DNA of 43,689 nt from Planctomycetaceae bacterium (GTDB lineage: Bacteria; Planctomycetota; Planctomycetia; Planctomycetales; Planctomycetaceae): assembly GCA_018699955.1 (NCBI GenBank), contig JABISG010000024.1, positions 1-43,689 of the forward strand, read 5' to 3'. Positions 25,526 to 34,972 of the stretch are shown piece after piece. The number at the start of each line of letters is the position of its first letter. Position 1 is the first letter of the stretch. The translations under genes and the position numbers were made by a program. Below the pieces are notes generated by a model, which saw only the letters and a list, made by a program, of their open reading frames with translations, was not told the DNA's origin and did not search any database.

Positions 25526-26809
25526 TTACGGTTCCGGTTTCTTGTTCGGGACCGTTTTCGGTTTGTATTCGTGTTTTCGCTTGAATTTTACGATTGCAGA
25601 AGTGATCTCGTCTCCCTGTTTGGTCCGGTCGATCACATCCATCCCGCTCACCACGCGGCCAAACACCGTGTGGACGGATTCGGGACGAACTTCTTCGTTC
25701 AGCCAGTAGGTTGGCATGTGGGTGATAAAAAACTGCGAGTCGCCCGTGTCGCGTCCTTTGAGGGCCATGCTGAGACTGCCGCGGAAATGTTTCCGGGCAT
25801 TTTTCTGGTAACACTCGCACTCGATGGTGTAATCGAGCGGCTTTTTGCCCGAGGCTTCCAGATTTCCGGTCTGCGCCATGAAGTTCGGCAATACGCGATG
25901 GAACTTCACACCGTTGTAATTTTTCTCCGGGTCTTCGTTTTCCACAATGTTGATGAAGTTGGCGACGGCATTGGGAGCTTCGTTCTCGAATAATTCGAGA
26001 ACAACCTTTCCCAATTCCTTCTTGCCGTTACCAATTGTCAATACGACCATTGGCAACTGCTCGTCTCCCTCCAGCTTCGCTTCGCGGCTGCGAATCTCTT
26101 GCTCCTTGTTCCAGAATTCGAGCATCGCGGGTAAGTGTTCCACAAACTGCTGGCCGTATATGTCGCTTAGTTGTTTGTCATCTTCCGCCTTCTTCAAATA
26201 GTCTGCTGCCTGCTTGAATTGGTTCAGAGAGAAACTGGCCGCTCCGGCAATGTTGATTGCCAGGCTGCCGGCGTATTTTGATTTTCCGCCCGATTCCAGC
26301 AGGTTCTTCGCGACATCCAACGCCCGTTGGTATTGGCCTTCGCCATAGGCCGACTCCATCACCACTTCACCCGCTTCGACATTCTTGGGATCCGCTTGAT
26401 AAGCCGCGTCGGCCAGTTCACCCATTTTGGCTCGAATCTCGGTGTTGTACTCTCTCACCAGCCGGGTGAATTCGTCCCGTATCTCTTTCTTTCGATCCTC
26501 GGTCGTGTCCGGCAGTTTGAACTCGGTCTGCAATTTGCGCAGCTGTCGGGCGATTTCAATTTTCCGCTTGGAGAGTTCGTTCCACTCTGCCGTTGGATCT
26601 TTGGCTTCCGTTTTTTCGGGCGTCTTTTCGGTTTCGGACGCGTCGGCTGCCGGTTTGTCGTCGCTCGCCGCCTTCTCGCCTTTGGCCGCCTTCTCAACGT
26701 TAGACTGTGACTTGACCTCGTCATCGCCGAACGAAAGCCCAAACGGGACAGCAAGCAAACCGACTACGCAAAACAGAGCAGCGAATCGAAACCGTTGTAA
26801 CTGAATCAT
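25526..26809 (-). CDS. Exported cyclophilin-type peptidyl-prolyl isomerase with N-terminal helical region
   Basis: A 427-residue protein. Signal peptide at about 1-28; a Lys/Glu/Ala-rich low-complexity segment at 30-70; helical, TPR-like stretches at about 75-225 (QYQRALDVAKNLLESGG, LNQFKQAADYLKKA). The cyclophilin domain at about 240-410 has FHRVLPNFMAQTG, SQFFITHMP and VHTVFGRV, keeping the catalytic Arg, Phe, Gln and His positions; the Trp typical of eukaryotic forms is not evident. It should catalyse proline cis-trans isomerisation on exported proteins in the periplasm. ATG 26809 has GGAGGG upstream. The LptF/G gene lies 273 bp upstream on the same strand. Confidence 0.9.
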   Translation of the reverse strand: MIQLQRFRFAALFCVVGLLAVPFGLSFGDDEVKSQSNVEKAAKGEKAASDDKPAADASETEKTPEKTEAKDPTAEWNELSKRKIEIARQLRKLQTEFKLPDTTEDRKKEIRDEFTRLVREYNTEIRAKMGELADAAYQADPKNVEAGEVVMESAYGEGQYQRALDVAKNLLESGGKSKYAGSLAINIAGAASFSLNQFKQAADYLKKAEDDKQLSDIYGQQFVEHLPAMLEFWNKEQEIRSREAKLEGDEQLPMVVLTIGNGKKELGKVVLELFENEAPNAVANFINIVENEDPEKNYNGVKFHRVLPNFMAQTGNLEASGKKPLDYTIECECYQKNARKHFRGSLSMALKGRDTGDSQFFITHMPTYWLNEEVRPESVHTVFGRVVSGMDVIDRTKQGDEITSAIVKFKRKHEYKPKTVPNKKPEP

Positions 26810-26945
26810 CAAATCCCTCCAAATGGGAGCCTGCACTCGGCATCACCTTGAATTTCAAAACCAACTTCGCAGAGAACGATGCTGGACGCACACGCGATCC
26901 TCTGGCATGCACAAAAGCAAAATCGACTGGAATTGCACGCCGTCC

Positions 26946-26959
26946 ACTCACCGGTGAGT
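26946..26959. promoter_or_regulatory. Perfect 14-bp palindrome upstream of the cyclophilin gene
   Basis: ACTCACCGGTGAGT is its own reverse complement. It lies 137 bp upstream of the cyclophilin start and 124 bp past the LptF/G stop. No loop, so it is more likely a protein site than an RNA hairpin. Chance is possible. Confidence 0.3.
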
Positions 26960-27082
26960 TTATGAAAGCACACCGCCAACGGGAAGTCCGTCGGCCTTTG
27001 GGAGTGGTCGGTGAAGAAGGTTCGCGTCACTTCACCGATGACGGGTTCAGTGCCACCCATGAGTTGAGAATTCAACGCAGCG

Positions 27083-28261
27083 CTAATACATGCGAACGCG
27101 GCGCAGCGCAAGAATGGCGAATACCATCGCGACGAGATTTGGAATCCACATCGCCCACATGGGGTTCAGTACCCCCGCCTTCGATTGGTTCATCATCAGC
27201 AGCATCAGTGGATAGTATCCCACCAGAATCGGGAAAAAACACATCATAAAACTGGTGAGAAACTGTCGGCGGGCCTGAATGATGGCGAACGGACTCCCCA
27301 ACAGCACAAACACCAGACAGCTCATCGACATCGCCATGCGACTGTAGATTTCCGTATCCAGTTTTGCCGCCAATGTCCGGTCGATGTTGTCGCGGTACTC
27401 AAAGTCCTGCATGTCGTCCTGCCAGAGACGCTCGGGATTGTTCACCAGCAAAGCCATTGCCATTTCCGCGTCCTGCCGATGACGACGATCGTGGAACCCC
27501 ACTCTCAAGTCTTCCAGGTTGCCGCGGATTTTGCTGATGCTCAGGTGCCGTGGTTTGGTCGGCGGCACGCTGTTAGGCAAGGGGAATGGCATGTCTTCCT
27601 TCTCGAAGTAGCCTTGCCTCTCGCCGGGAATATCGACGTTCGCACGCTCCATATGCAGAATGACTTCCTGCCGATCAAGGTCGAATTCCAGCGTGGCGGT
27701 CTCCGCCTGAATCGTTACATTTCCGCGTCCTTCACGGGCCAGACGAAAACAGGGCTGAATGAGCGTCTTGCCGCGCACTTCCATAACGGTGATCGAAAAT
27801 CCACGGTCGCGATCGTTGACCTGGTGTGAGGCCCGCAGCCGGTCGATGAGAATGTCTTCCAGCGCCATCGCAATCGTCTGCTGAATGTTCCCCACCGCCC
27901 AGGGAATGACCTGGTCGGTGAGCCACATCGAGCAGATGCTCATCACGCCCCCCAGCAGAAACGCAGGAAACAGTAGAGACATCACACTGATTCCCGCCGA
28001 CTTGGCTGCCGTCACTTCGTGGTCGGCCGCCACGCGACCGTAAACAACACAGACAGACAGCAGCAGCGTCGCGGGAATGGTGAAGGGCAGTAAACTGGGA
28101 ATAATGAAGGGTAGGATCTGCACAATCTGCATCGGCCCCAGGCCGCTTTCGCTTGCCTCGCGAATCACGCCCACAAACACCAGCAGCACCGTCAGCACCG
28201 TCAACAGAAAGCCGAACGTGCGAACCAGTTCGATCAGAATGTATCGCTGCAGCAGCCGCAT
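27083..28261 (-). CDS. LptF/LptG-family permease (YjgP/YjgQ)
   Basis: A 392-residue inner-membrane protein of the family that, with LptB and LptC, extracts LPS from the inner membrane. The N-terminus LLQRYILIELVRTFGFLLTV is diagnostic. Membrane segments are near residues 15-35, 50-75 and 95-118; a periplasmic beta-rich domain covers about 130-290 (FRLAREGRGNVTIQAETATL); further segments are at about 310-335, 340-360 and 368-388. Only one family member is seen here, and since LptF and LptG are hard to tell apart no symbol is given. With kdsA 2.4 kb away on the other strand it supports an LPS-bearing outer membrane. Confidence 0.9.
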   Translation of the reverse strand: MRLLQRYILIELVRTFGFLLTVLTVLLVFVGVIREASESGLGPMQIVQILPFIIPSLLPFTIPATLLLSVCVVYGRVAADHEVTAAKSAGISVMSLLFPAFLLGGVMSICSMWLTDQVIPWAVGNIQQTIAMALEDILIDRLRASHQVNDRDRGFSITVMEVRGKTLIQPCFRLAREGRGNVTIQAETATLEFDLDRQEVILHMERANVDIPGERQGYFEKEDMPFPLPNSVPPTKPRHLSISKIRGNLEDLRVGFHDRRHRQDAEMAMALLVNNPERLWQDDMQDFEYRDNIDRTLAAKLDTEIYSRMAMSMSCLVFVLLGSPFAIIQARRQFLTSFMMCFFPILVGYYPLMLLMMNQSKAGVLNPMWAMWIPNLVAMVFAILALRRVRMY

Positions 28262-28388
28262 GGCGGTGAAAGTTTCCGTGGGAAAGCGGGCGACAAGTTA
28301 TAGATATAGCGGCAAACGCCGCGAGTTTTCTGTCGAAGACTCGCCTGGCCGAAGATCATTTGCCAGCGTCGTATATGTCACCCCAAGC

Positions 28389-28411
28389 CAACTGGTCAAG
28401 GTCAGTTGACC
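28389..28411. repeat. Nested inverted repeats in the LptF/G-enolase spacer
   Basis: CAACTG (28389-28394) with CAGTTG (28403-28408), and GGTCAA (28394-28399) with TTGACC (28406-28411), are two alternative 6-bp stems in the divergent spacer. They may form mutually exclusive hairpins or a binding site. Confidence 0.35.
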
Positions 28412-28423
28412 GTGGGACCCGGT

Positions 28424-28476
28424 AGCCCGCAGCGCAAGCAGGGGTTGTGGGCAAACCCTTGCTTGAGCTGCGGGCT
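28424..28476. repeat. Long hairpin, REP-like element
   Basis: A 23-bp left arm (28424-28446, starting AGCCCGCAGCGCAAGCA) pairs with a right arm (28454-28476, ending GAGCTGCGGGCT) with only two mismatches and a 7-nt loop. It sits in the spacer between divergent genes, 57 bp before the enolase-superfamily start, where a plain terminator is not expected. The AGCCCGCAGCGCAAGC core looks like a dispersed planctomycete repeat, by recollection rather than by search. Confidence 0.65.
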
Positions 28477-28532
28477 GGTATCGTGCGTCGCTATGGGCAA
28501 CTCTCCGTCCTTTCAGTACATTGCCCAGCGTC

Positions 28533-29714
28533 ATGCACATTGTAGAAATTACCGCGTATCACGTCCGCATTCCGCTGAAGAAGCCGATTCGGCACGCCTC
28601 GCATACGCGCCGCCATAACGACACGCTGGTCGTTCGTTGCCGTCTCGATGACGGCACGGAAGGTTGGGGCGAAGGGCCGCCGCGGGAATACGTGACCGGC
28701 GAAACCATCGACTCCACGTTCGCTCAACTTGCAGCGACCAATCTGCGCTCGCAATTGGACGGCGAGATTGGCGACCTGGCTGCCGCAATTGTCCTGTGTG
28801 ATAGCTGGAACTTGGCCGTGATCGATCCCGCCGCTCGCGACTGTTTCGGCAATGTTGTCCGCTGCGCAATCGAGATAAGCATTCTCGATGCCGTCACCCG
28901 GCACGACGGAGTTCCGTTATCAGCGGTCACTAATAAGGTGCCGGAGACGTTGGCGATTCGACAGCAATCGCAGCAGGTGCAATACAGCGCTGCCGTGACG
29001 GCGATGACTCCGTTTCGCGAACGGGTCCACGCCTGGAAGTTACGCTTGTACGGCTTTCATCAGTGCAAGGTGAAGGTGGGCATGGACGGGGCCGATGATG
29101 CCGCCTCGCTGGCGCGCATTCGCCGCATTCTGGGTGAATCGGTCGACCTGCGAATCGATGCCAATGAAGCCTGGAACTGCGACAACCTGGAACAGAAACT
29201 GCAGCCGCTGCTGCCGTTCGGCATCAGTTCCTGCGAACAACCGGTGCCGCACGGCGAAGTCGATGGGCTGGCGGCGCTGCGCGGACAAATCGGCGTGCCG
29301 ATCATGCTGGACGAATCGTTGTGCAGCATGGGCGATGCGCGGCGGGCGATTGAACGGGGGACCTGCGATCTGTTCAATGTCCGCCTGTCGAAGTGCGGCG
29401 GGTTTTTGAATTCGCTGAGGTTAGCCGCCGTCGCACATCAGGCGGGGTTGGGTTACCAGTTGGGTTGCATGGTGGGCGAAACCGGAATTCTCTCGGCCGC
29501 CGGGCGACACTTTGCCGCTTCCATCGGCGGCATTCGTTATCTCGAAGGCAGTTACGACCGGCATCTTGTACGCGAGCGTTTGACGGTCGAAGACCTCACA
29601 TTCGGGCGACGCGGAATCGCTGCAGCATTGACCGGACCGGGACTCGGCGTTGAAATCGACCGTAATGCTGTGAGTCGCACAACGATTCGCGAAGCGCGAT
29701 GGACTATTCGATAA
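28533..29714 (+). CDS. Enolase-superfamily enzyme (muconate-lactonising/dipeptide-epimerase subgroup)
   Basis: A 393-residue protein with the complete active site of the MLE subgroup: Lys179 and Lys181 (KVK), metal ligands Asp209, Glu235 and Asp260 (RIDANEAW, CEQPV, MLDES), and Lys287 (RLSKCGG) on the opposite face. The N-terminal capping domain covers residues 1-125 (TLVVRCRLDDGTEGWGEGPP). The two Lys residues suit epimerases such as L-Ala-D/L-Glu epimerase, MenC or cycloisomerases. No menaquinone genes are near, so a dipeptide or N-acyl amino-acid epimerase is as likely. ATG 28533 is preferred to TTG 28521, though no good ribosome site precedes either. A lipid-kinase gene follows closely. 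Confidence 0.88.
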   Translation: MHIVEITAYHVRIPLKKPIRHASHTRRHNDTLVVRCRLDDGTEGWGEGPPREYVTGETIDSTFAQLAATNLRSQLDGEIGDLAAAIVLCDSWNLAVIDPAARDCFGNVVRCAIEISILDAVTRHDGVPLSAVTNKVPETLAIRQQSQQVQYSAAVTAMTPFRERVHAWKLRLYGFHQCKVKVGMDGADDAASLARIRRILGESVDLRIDANEAWNCDNLEQKLQPLLPFGISSCEQPVPHGEVDGLAALRGQIGVPIMLDESLCSMGDARRAIERGTCDLFNVRLSKCGGFLNSLRLAAVAHQAGLGYQLGCMVGETGILSAAGRHFAASIGGIRYLEGSYDRHLVRERLTVEDLTFGRRGIAAALTGPGLGVEIDRNAVSRTTIREARWTIR

Positions 29715-29734
29715 ACAGGCAACCGGAATCATCA

Positions 29735-30640
29735 ATGTCCAAGCGGTGGGTGGCGATCCAGCGGAATCCTCGATCCGGTTCCGGTCAACGGCGTGCATTG
29801 CTGTTGGAACTGATCTCCCGCCTGCGCGAACATGGGTTGCGGCCGCGGATTTTTTCGCGTCGAGAGCGGCTGCAGGATTATCTGAACAATCCCGATCACC
29901 GCGCGAGCCTGGTGGGAATTGTCGCTGCCGGCGGTGATGGTACGGCGGGCGACGTCATCAACCGCTATCCCGGTATTCCGGTTGCCGTTTTGCCGTTGGG
30001 AACGGAGAATCTGTTGGCCCGTTTTTTGGGCATCAAACGTTCCGGTCGATTTGTGGCCGACATGATTGCCGCCGGCCAAACGCGGCACATCGACCTCGGG
30101 GTGGCAAATGACCGTCGTTTCTCGCTGATGGCCAGTTGCGGTTTCGACGCTGACATTCTACAGCGAACACATGCCCGCCGCACGGGGCATATCACAAAAT
30201 TGAGTTATCTCCAACCAATTCTCATTTCGCTGCGTAAGTACAAATATCCGGAGATGCGAGTGTATCTCGATGGTGCCGGTGCGCCGATATCCTGCCGGGT
30301 GGCCGTGATAACCAACTTGCCGATTTACGGGTTCGGGCTGAGTTTTTCCCGGTCGGCCCGTGCTGATGACGGACGGCTCGATGTGTGCCTGTTCCAGCGT
30401 CACTCGGCATTCCAAATGTTCCGATACTTATATATGGTGGCCCGCGGAAAACACGAACAACTTCCCGATGTCGTCTGCGCCCAGGCGCAACGCGTCCGCA
30501 TTGAAAGCGACCAACCTGTGCCGGCTCAAATCGACGGCGACCCGGCTGGCACAACACCGATTGAAATCGGCATTGAACCGGGGGCTTGTGAATTGTTTGT
30601 GCCGCCAAACGAAAAGCTAAGGAGCAAGAGTGCCCGCTAA
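29735..30640 (+). CDS. Diacylglycerol-kinase-family lipid kinase
   Basis: A 301-residue DagK/YegS/LCB5-type kinase. AAGGDGT (GGDGT at 66-70) is the nucleotide-binding motif; [10 protein letters not shown] (87-96) replaces the usual [30 protein letters not shown] is the conserved middle; [11 protein letters not shown] and IDGDPAG are the C-terminal hallmarks. It should phosphorylate a lipid alcohol at the inner membrane face. ATG 29735 has GGAA nearby; an in-frame ATG at 29699 would overlap the upstream gene by 16 bp. It overlaps kdsA by 11 bp. The substrate could be diacylglycerol, a sphingoid base or an undecaprenol-like lipid. Confidence 0.9.
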   Translation: MSKRWVAIQRNPRSGSGQRRALLLELISRLREHGLRPRIFSRRERLQDYLNNPDHRASLVGIVAAGGDGTAGDVINRYPGIPVAVLPLGTENLLARFLGIKRSGRFVADMIAAGQTRHIDLGVANDRRFSLMASCGFDADILQRTHARRTGHITKLSYLQPILISLRKYKYPEMRVYLDGAGAPISCRVAVITNLPIYGFGLSFSRSARADDGRLDVCLFQRHSAFQMFRYLYMVARGKHEQLPDVVCAQAQRVRIESDQPVPAQIDGDPAGTTPIEIGIEPGACELFVPPNEKLRSKSAR

Positions 30641-31469
30641 TCCGGTTGCAATTCGAGACCACCAGTGTGGCCGAGGTCGGCCGTTGCTGCTGATTGCCGG
30701 CCCCTGCGTCATCGAGAGCGAGGAGTTCGTTCTCGAAGTGGCCGGCCGACTGGCGGAAATGGCCGCTGCGCGCGATCTTGCCTTCGTTTTCAAATCCAGC
30801 TTCGACAAGGCCAACCGCACGAGCATTCTCAGTTACCGTGGACCGGGCCTCGATGAGGGGCTGAAGATTCTGAGCAAGGTGCGTGAAACGACGGGGCTAC
30901 CAGTCACGACCGATATTCACGAACCGGCGCAGGCCGATCCCGCTGCCGAGGTTTGTGAGATTCTGCAAATCCCCGCTTTTCTGGCGCGACAAACCGATTT
31001 GATTTGCGCATCGGCCCAAGCCACCGCGCGTCACGGCGGAGTCATCAACGTTAAGAAGCCACAATTCATCGCCCCGGAAGATGCCGTTCACATTGTCAAC
31101 AAATGCGTCGAGGCAGGAAACTCGAATGTCATGTTGACCGAGCGAGGAACAACGTTCGGCTACGGGCGGCTGGTCAACGACATGCGGGCGATCCCAATCA
31201 TGCAGTCGCTGGGTGTTCCCGTCGTGTTCGATGCAACTCACAGCGTGCAGACACCCGGCGGACAAACGACCGGCGGCCAACGAGACATGGTTGCCCCGTT
31301 GGCACGCGCCGCTGTCGCCTGCGGATGCGATGCCGTCTTCGTGGAAACGCACCCCAATCCCGATGAAGCACTCAGCGACGGACCGAACATGATTTCCCTC
31401 GATGAACTGCCGGCGCTGATCGACCAACTCGTCCGCTTGCGTTCGCTGGTCAATGAATTCTCGATATGA
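30630..31469 (+). CDS. kdsA: 3-deoxy-8-phosphooctulonate synthase
   Basis: A 279-residue KdsA. It condenses phosphoenolpyruvate with arabinose 5-phosphate to Kdo 8-phosphate, the first committed step to the Kdo of LPS. Signatures: [53 protein letters not shown] and [12 protein letters not shown]. Cys26 in AGPC marks the metal-dependent class (the metal-independent type has Asn there). The start is GTG at 30630 with AAGGAG (30619-30624) ideally placed, inside the end of the lipid-kinase gene. Its stop overlaps the next gene's ATG. Cytoplasmic. kdsB, waaA or kdsD are not in the window. Confidence 0.96.
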   Translation: MPANPVAIRDHQCGRGRPLLLIAGPCVIESEEFVLEVAGRLAEMAAARDLAFVFKSSFDKANRTSILSYRGPGLDEGLKILSKVRETTGLPVTTDIHEPAQADPAAEVCEILQIPAFLARQTDLICASAQATARHGGVINVKKPQFIAPEDAVHIVNKCVEAGNSNVMLTERGTTFGYGRLVNDMRAIPIMQSLGVPVVFDATHSVQTPGGQTTGGQRDMVAPLARAAVACGCDAVFVETHPNPDEALSDGPNMISLDELPALIDQLVRLRSLVNEFSI

Positions 31470-33289
31470 AACACTCACCGAATAGACACTTGATGAAAAC
31501 TGCGCCCCGAAAAATCTATTGCTTCAGCAGCCTGTTGATCGCTGCGACCGCCGTGGCCCTCACGTCGACATTGCCGGGGTGTAACGGTAACGATCAGACC
31601 ACAGTTGTTGAGCCGACTGCGGACGAGACCGTCTCGGAATTCGGGTGTAGCGATAAGCTCGACGCGGCACTGAATATGCTGCGGCCCGAGCGGCTTGGCA
31701 TCAGCACCGATGCGGAAACGGCCCAATTGCGACTGAACACATGGCTAAAAGATTGCGGGCAGGAAATCGAAGCGGCCGCCCCTCCCGGCCCCGAAATCGA
31801 ACAACTGTTGCAGCCAATCCTCTCCCAGACGCAGATGAACCGACTCACAGCAGACCGATTTGTCTCGGGCGATGCCGAACATATCCGCAATTGCCAATTG
31901 CACAACGCGATGGCGCAGCAGGATCTTGGCACACAAGAAAGCGAATTGGAACGCGTCGTCGAACTGTTCCACTTCTGCGTTCGCAATATCGCGCTGCACA
32001 ACAAGGATGACGAGCGTCTGCCGCTCACTCCTTACGAGATTCTGCTGTTCGGGCGGGGAGACCCTCGAGACATCGCCTGGGTCTACGCCGACGTATTGCG
32101 TCAGTTGCAGATCGATACCGTCATCATTCGCCCGACGATGACAGCCGTCGATAGCGACCTCGAAGACGATGCTGCGAAAGACAGCGTTGCGGAAGACGGC
32201 GATGAGAAAGCCAGCGATGAGAAAGCCAGCGATGCGGACGACCTCTGGTTGATTGGTGTGCTGTTGAACGAGCAGGTGTACTTGTTCGATCCACGACTCG
32301 GCACGCCAATTCCTGCGGCAACCGACACCGGCAAGACGGCAACCGTGCTGCAGCCGGCCACACTATCTGACGTGCAGAAAAACGACGATTTATTGCGAAG
32401 ACTCGATCTCGGCGACGGGCAGACGTTTCCTTTCACCGCTGGCATGCTGCAGAATGTTACGGTTGAAGTCGTCGGCACCCGAAGTTTGTGGACGCCGTCG
32501 ATGCAGCGTCTCGACACATCGCTAACCGGAGATCGGTCGTCGCTTGTGTTCGATGGATTGCAGGACGACGCCAGCGCACCCGGACTCATGACGCGTGTTG
32601 CAGATTTCGGCGGCGAGACTTGGGGCAAAGACGATGTCGGCATTTGGCCGTATCCGGAGCAACAAACGGAAGCCGCGCGACAACGAGGCGAAGGTCAGCG
32701 AAAGCGATTGTCGTTTCTTAAATCGCCGTTGGCAGCCCCCGTCTTCGTTCAGTTCGATACCGCCACCCAACAGTTCCGCACCATCAATTTCGACCCCAGC
32801 GATCCCGAGAATCTTAAGGCCGACAAAACCAAGAACCGGAAACATGTGACGTACATCAGTACGCGAATCTCACATCTGCTCGGCGACTACGGAACGGCCA
32901 TTCGCAACTATCAGAAGATGCGGATTCGGCTGCTGAAAGCATCGCGTCAACCTCAACCGGAAGAAGTCCGCAACATAAACGACCGGGCGGTAGACGATGC
33001 GGCTTACTGGATCGGTCTGTGTCAGCTCGACCGTGGCAATTTTTCGGCAGCCACATCGACATTTCGTGATTATCTTCGCCGATATAAGGACAATCCCAAT
33101 GCCGCCTGGACCACCCATTGCCGGTTCATGATGGCGATCAGTCTCATCGAAGATTCCGCCGACTGGACTGAAGCCATGTATTTTGTGGAAGATCAACTGG
33201 AAGATGTCGAGCTTGCTGAGCCGCTTGCCTCAAGACGCCGGTTCTGGATCAAGCGTTGGACCGCCGCAGAAAAAATGTCACAGCAATAG
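31466..33289 (+). CDS. Large lipoprotein with cysteine-less transglutaminase-like region
   Basis: A 607-residue protein. A lipoprotein signal ends in TSTLPGC (Cys about residue 39), so it is probably membrane-anchored. Residues about 130-215 look like the transglutaminase-type helix and core ([31 protein letters not shown]), but where active enzymes have a Cys this protein has none. Residues about 225-255 are an acidic low-complexity loop with a duplicated DEKAS. The C-terminal 170 residues have TPR-like helices ([36 protein letters not shown]). ATG 31466 overlaps the kdsA stop (ATGA); Met at 31493 is an alternative. Function unknown; the operon context suggests the envelope. Confidence 0.78.
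   Translation: MKHSPNRHLMKTAPRKIYCFSSLLIAATAVALTSTLPGCNGNDQTTVVEPTADETVSEFGCSDKLDAALNMLRPERLGISTDAETAQLRLNTWLKDCGQEIEAAAPPGPEIEQLLQPILSQTQMNRLTADRFVSGDAEHIRNCQLHNAMAQQDLGTQESELERVVELFHFCVRNIALHNKDDERLPLTPYEILLFGRGDPRDIAWVYADVLRQLQIDTVIIRPTMTAVDSDLEDDAAKDSVAEDGDEKASDEKASDADDLWLIGVLLNEQVYLFDPRLGTPIPAATDTGKTATVLQPATLSDVQKNDDLLRRLDLGDGQTFPFTAGMLQNVTVEVVGTRSLWTPSMQRLDTSLTGDRSSLVFDGLQDDASAPGLMTRVADFGGETWGKDDVGIWPYPEQQTEAARQRGEGQRKRLSFLKSPLAAPVFVQFDTATQQFRTINFDPSDPENLKADKTKNRKHVTYISTRISHLLGDYGTAIRNYQKMRIRLLKASRQPQPEEVRNINDRAVDDAAYWIGLCQLDRGNFSAATSTFRDYLRRYKDNPNAAWTTHCRFMMAISLIEDSADWTEAMYFVEDQLEDVELAEPLASRRRFWIKRWTAAEKMSQQ
32201..32230 (+). repeat. 15-bp perfect tandem duplication
   Basis: GATGAGAAAGCCAGC occurs twice in a row, encoding [10 protein letters not shown] in the acidic loop of the lipoprotein. 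It is in frame and probably length-variable between strains. Confidence 0.85.
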
Positions 33290-33366
33290 TGCGGCCTTGT
33301 TTGCTGCCGGTATATTGATCATCTTTGATTTTCTGAAGTTGATTTGAATTCGATTGGATTGAGTGG

Positions 33367-34950
33367 ATGACTTTGTTTCAAAAACGTTGCTCGCGATTGT
33401 TGACGACGGCCTTCGCGGTTTACCTGCTGGCCATTGTCTCTGGCTGTGGAGACAACGAAGACCCCACGCTGACCGCGCTACGCGATCGTGGCGTGCGATT
33501 TTCGTTGAATGAACAGGGGCAGGTGACCGGTCTGTATCTCTACGGCGACGACGATCACGGCTTCGGAGACAACGATCTGGAATTCCTCAAAGACTATCCG
33601 TCGATCAAACTGTTGTTGATTGAAAGCGGAAAGATCACCGATGCCGGATTAAAGCACGTCAAACCGCTCAAGAACCTGGAAGAGCTGGACCTGTCGCTGT
33701 GTCGCGGCGAAGCGGATAAGAGCGGCAAGTTTAGCGGAGGGATCACTAATGCCGGCCTGGCAACGTTGAAGGAAATCCCGACGCTGAAACGAGTTGGTCT
33801 GCAGGTGACGCGCGTGACAGACGAGGCCGTTGATCGCCTGCAGCGTGACTTGCCAAAGTGTCGGATCGATTTCAACTACAACGACCAGATCCTGGCCACC
33901 ATGCGACGGCAGAGATCGGGCATTATTGCCACCGTGCGTCAGCTGGGGGCGGTCGTGGAATTCGACGACAGTGACGAATCGAAACCGATCGACTTGAAGT
34001 TGGGAACCAGCGATCTGGCGCTCTATTACATCGGTCGAGAGAAGACATTGAAGTCGTTGACGCTGCGTGGCATTTTCACGACCGGCGGTTTGGTGCATCT
34101 CTCCGGTCTGCCGGAACTTGAATCGCTCGACATGGCCGATCCGGATGGCCGCCGCAATATTGACCCGGCCGGCATGCGAACTCTGACGTCCTTTTCAAAG
34201 CTCAGCTCATTGGACCTCAGCGGCAACCAGATCGGCGACACCGAATTGCAAATGCTGGAGAAACTGACCAATTTGAAATCCCTCAGAGTCGTCGGCTGCC
34301 CGGTGACCGACCGTGCGATTCAACGGCTGAAAAAGTCTCTGCCCGATTGCGAAATCACACACTCGAACGATCCACTGCTCAACGAGTTGCTGAATCATAA
34401 CGGCGACGTACCGGCAGCCGTTGAGGACGCAGCGACCAATGTCGAACGCGACAAAGACAACGAGGGCAAGATTGTGGGAGTGGAATTCCGAGTTGCGCGA
34501 ATCAGCGATAAAGGGCTTGCCGAGTTGAAGAAACTCGATGAACTCGAGTGGCTGCACTTTGTCTACTGTCGGAGCTTCACCGACGAAGGCATGCGGAACC
34601 TGGGACAGATGACAAAGCTGACGAGCCTGACAATCTCACACGCCAGCATCTCAAATCGCGGCGTCGCCAGAATTGCAGCGTTGGCCGGCTTGGAAAAACT
34701 GGATCTGAGTACGAATCGAGTCGGCGCAAGATCCGGCCAATACATCGACGATGGCTGCATGCGCGACATCGCCGCGCTAAAAAAGTTAACGTCCCTGTCG
34801 CTGCGCGGTACAGAAATTTCCGATACCGGACTGAGACGACTTGAAGGACTGGCCGAACTGAAAACGCTCGACATCCGCGGCACAAGGGTAACCGAGAACG
34901 GCTTGCAGCGACTGAAGAAGAGGCTTCCCAATTGCAAAGTCGAATTCTGA
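33367..34950 (+). CDS. Leucine-rich-repeat lipoprotein
   Basis: A 527-residue protein with a lipoprotein signal (LLAIVSGCGD, Cys about residue 27). At least eight planctomycete-type leucine-rich repeats occur in two blocks, about 55-180 (ITDAGLKHVKPLKNLEELDL, GITNAGLATLKEIPTLKRVG) and about 215-525 (LSSLDLSGNQIGDTELQMLE, ISDKGLAELKKLDELEWLHF, ISDTGLRRLEGLAELKTLDI). Each block closes with an ...L(Q/K)RL(K/Q)..LP.C.(I/V) cap, seen three times. Probably a surface or periplasmic binding protein. It lies 77 bp after the preceding lipoprotein gene and may share its transcript. It converges with argJ. Confidence 0.88.
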   Translation: MTLFQKRCSRLLTTAFAVYLLAIVSGCGDNEDPTLTALRDRGVRFSLNEQGQVTGLYLYGDDDHGFGDNDLEFLKDYPSIKLLLIESGKITDAGLKHVKPLKNLEELDLSLCRGEADKSGKFSGGITNAGLATLKEIPTLKRVGLQVTRVTDEAVDRLQRDLPKCRIDFNYNDQILATMRRQRSGIIATVRQLGAVVEFDDSDESKPIDLKLGTSDLALYYIGREKTLKSLTLRGIFTTGGLVHLSGLPELESLDMADPDGRRNIDPAGMRTLTSFSKLSSLDLSGNQIGDTELQMLEKLTNLKSLRVVGCPVTDRAIQRLKKSLPDCEITHSNDPLLNELLNHNGDVPAAVEDAATNVERDKDNEGKIVGVEFRVARISDKGLAELKKLDELEWLHFVYCRSFTDEGMRNLGQMTKLTSLTISHASISNRGVARIAALAGLEKLDLSTNRVGARSGQYIDDGCMRDIAALKKLTSLSLRGTEISDTGLRRLEGLAELKTLDIRGTRVTENGLQRLKKRLPNCKVEF

Positions 34951-34969
34951 GATATGGCGTCCCAGAATT
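34943..34969. terminator. Candidate bidirectional terminator across two stop codons
   Basis: AATTCTGAGA (34943-34952) pairs with TCCCAGAATT (34960-34969) with one mismatch and a 7-nt loop. It covers the stop of the LRR gene and ends 4 bp from the argJ stop. No T-run. Confidence 0.4.
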
Positions 34970-34972
34970 ACC

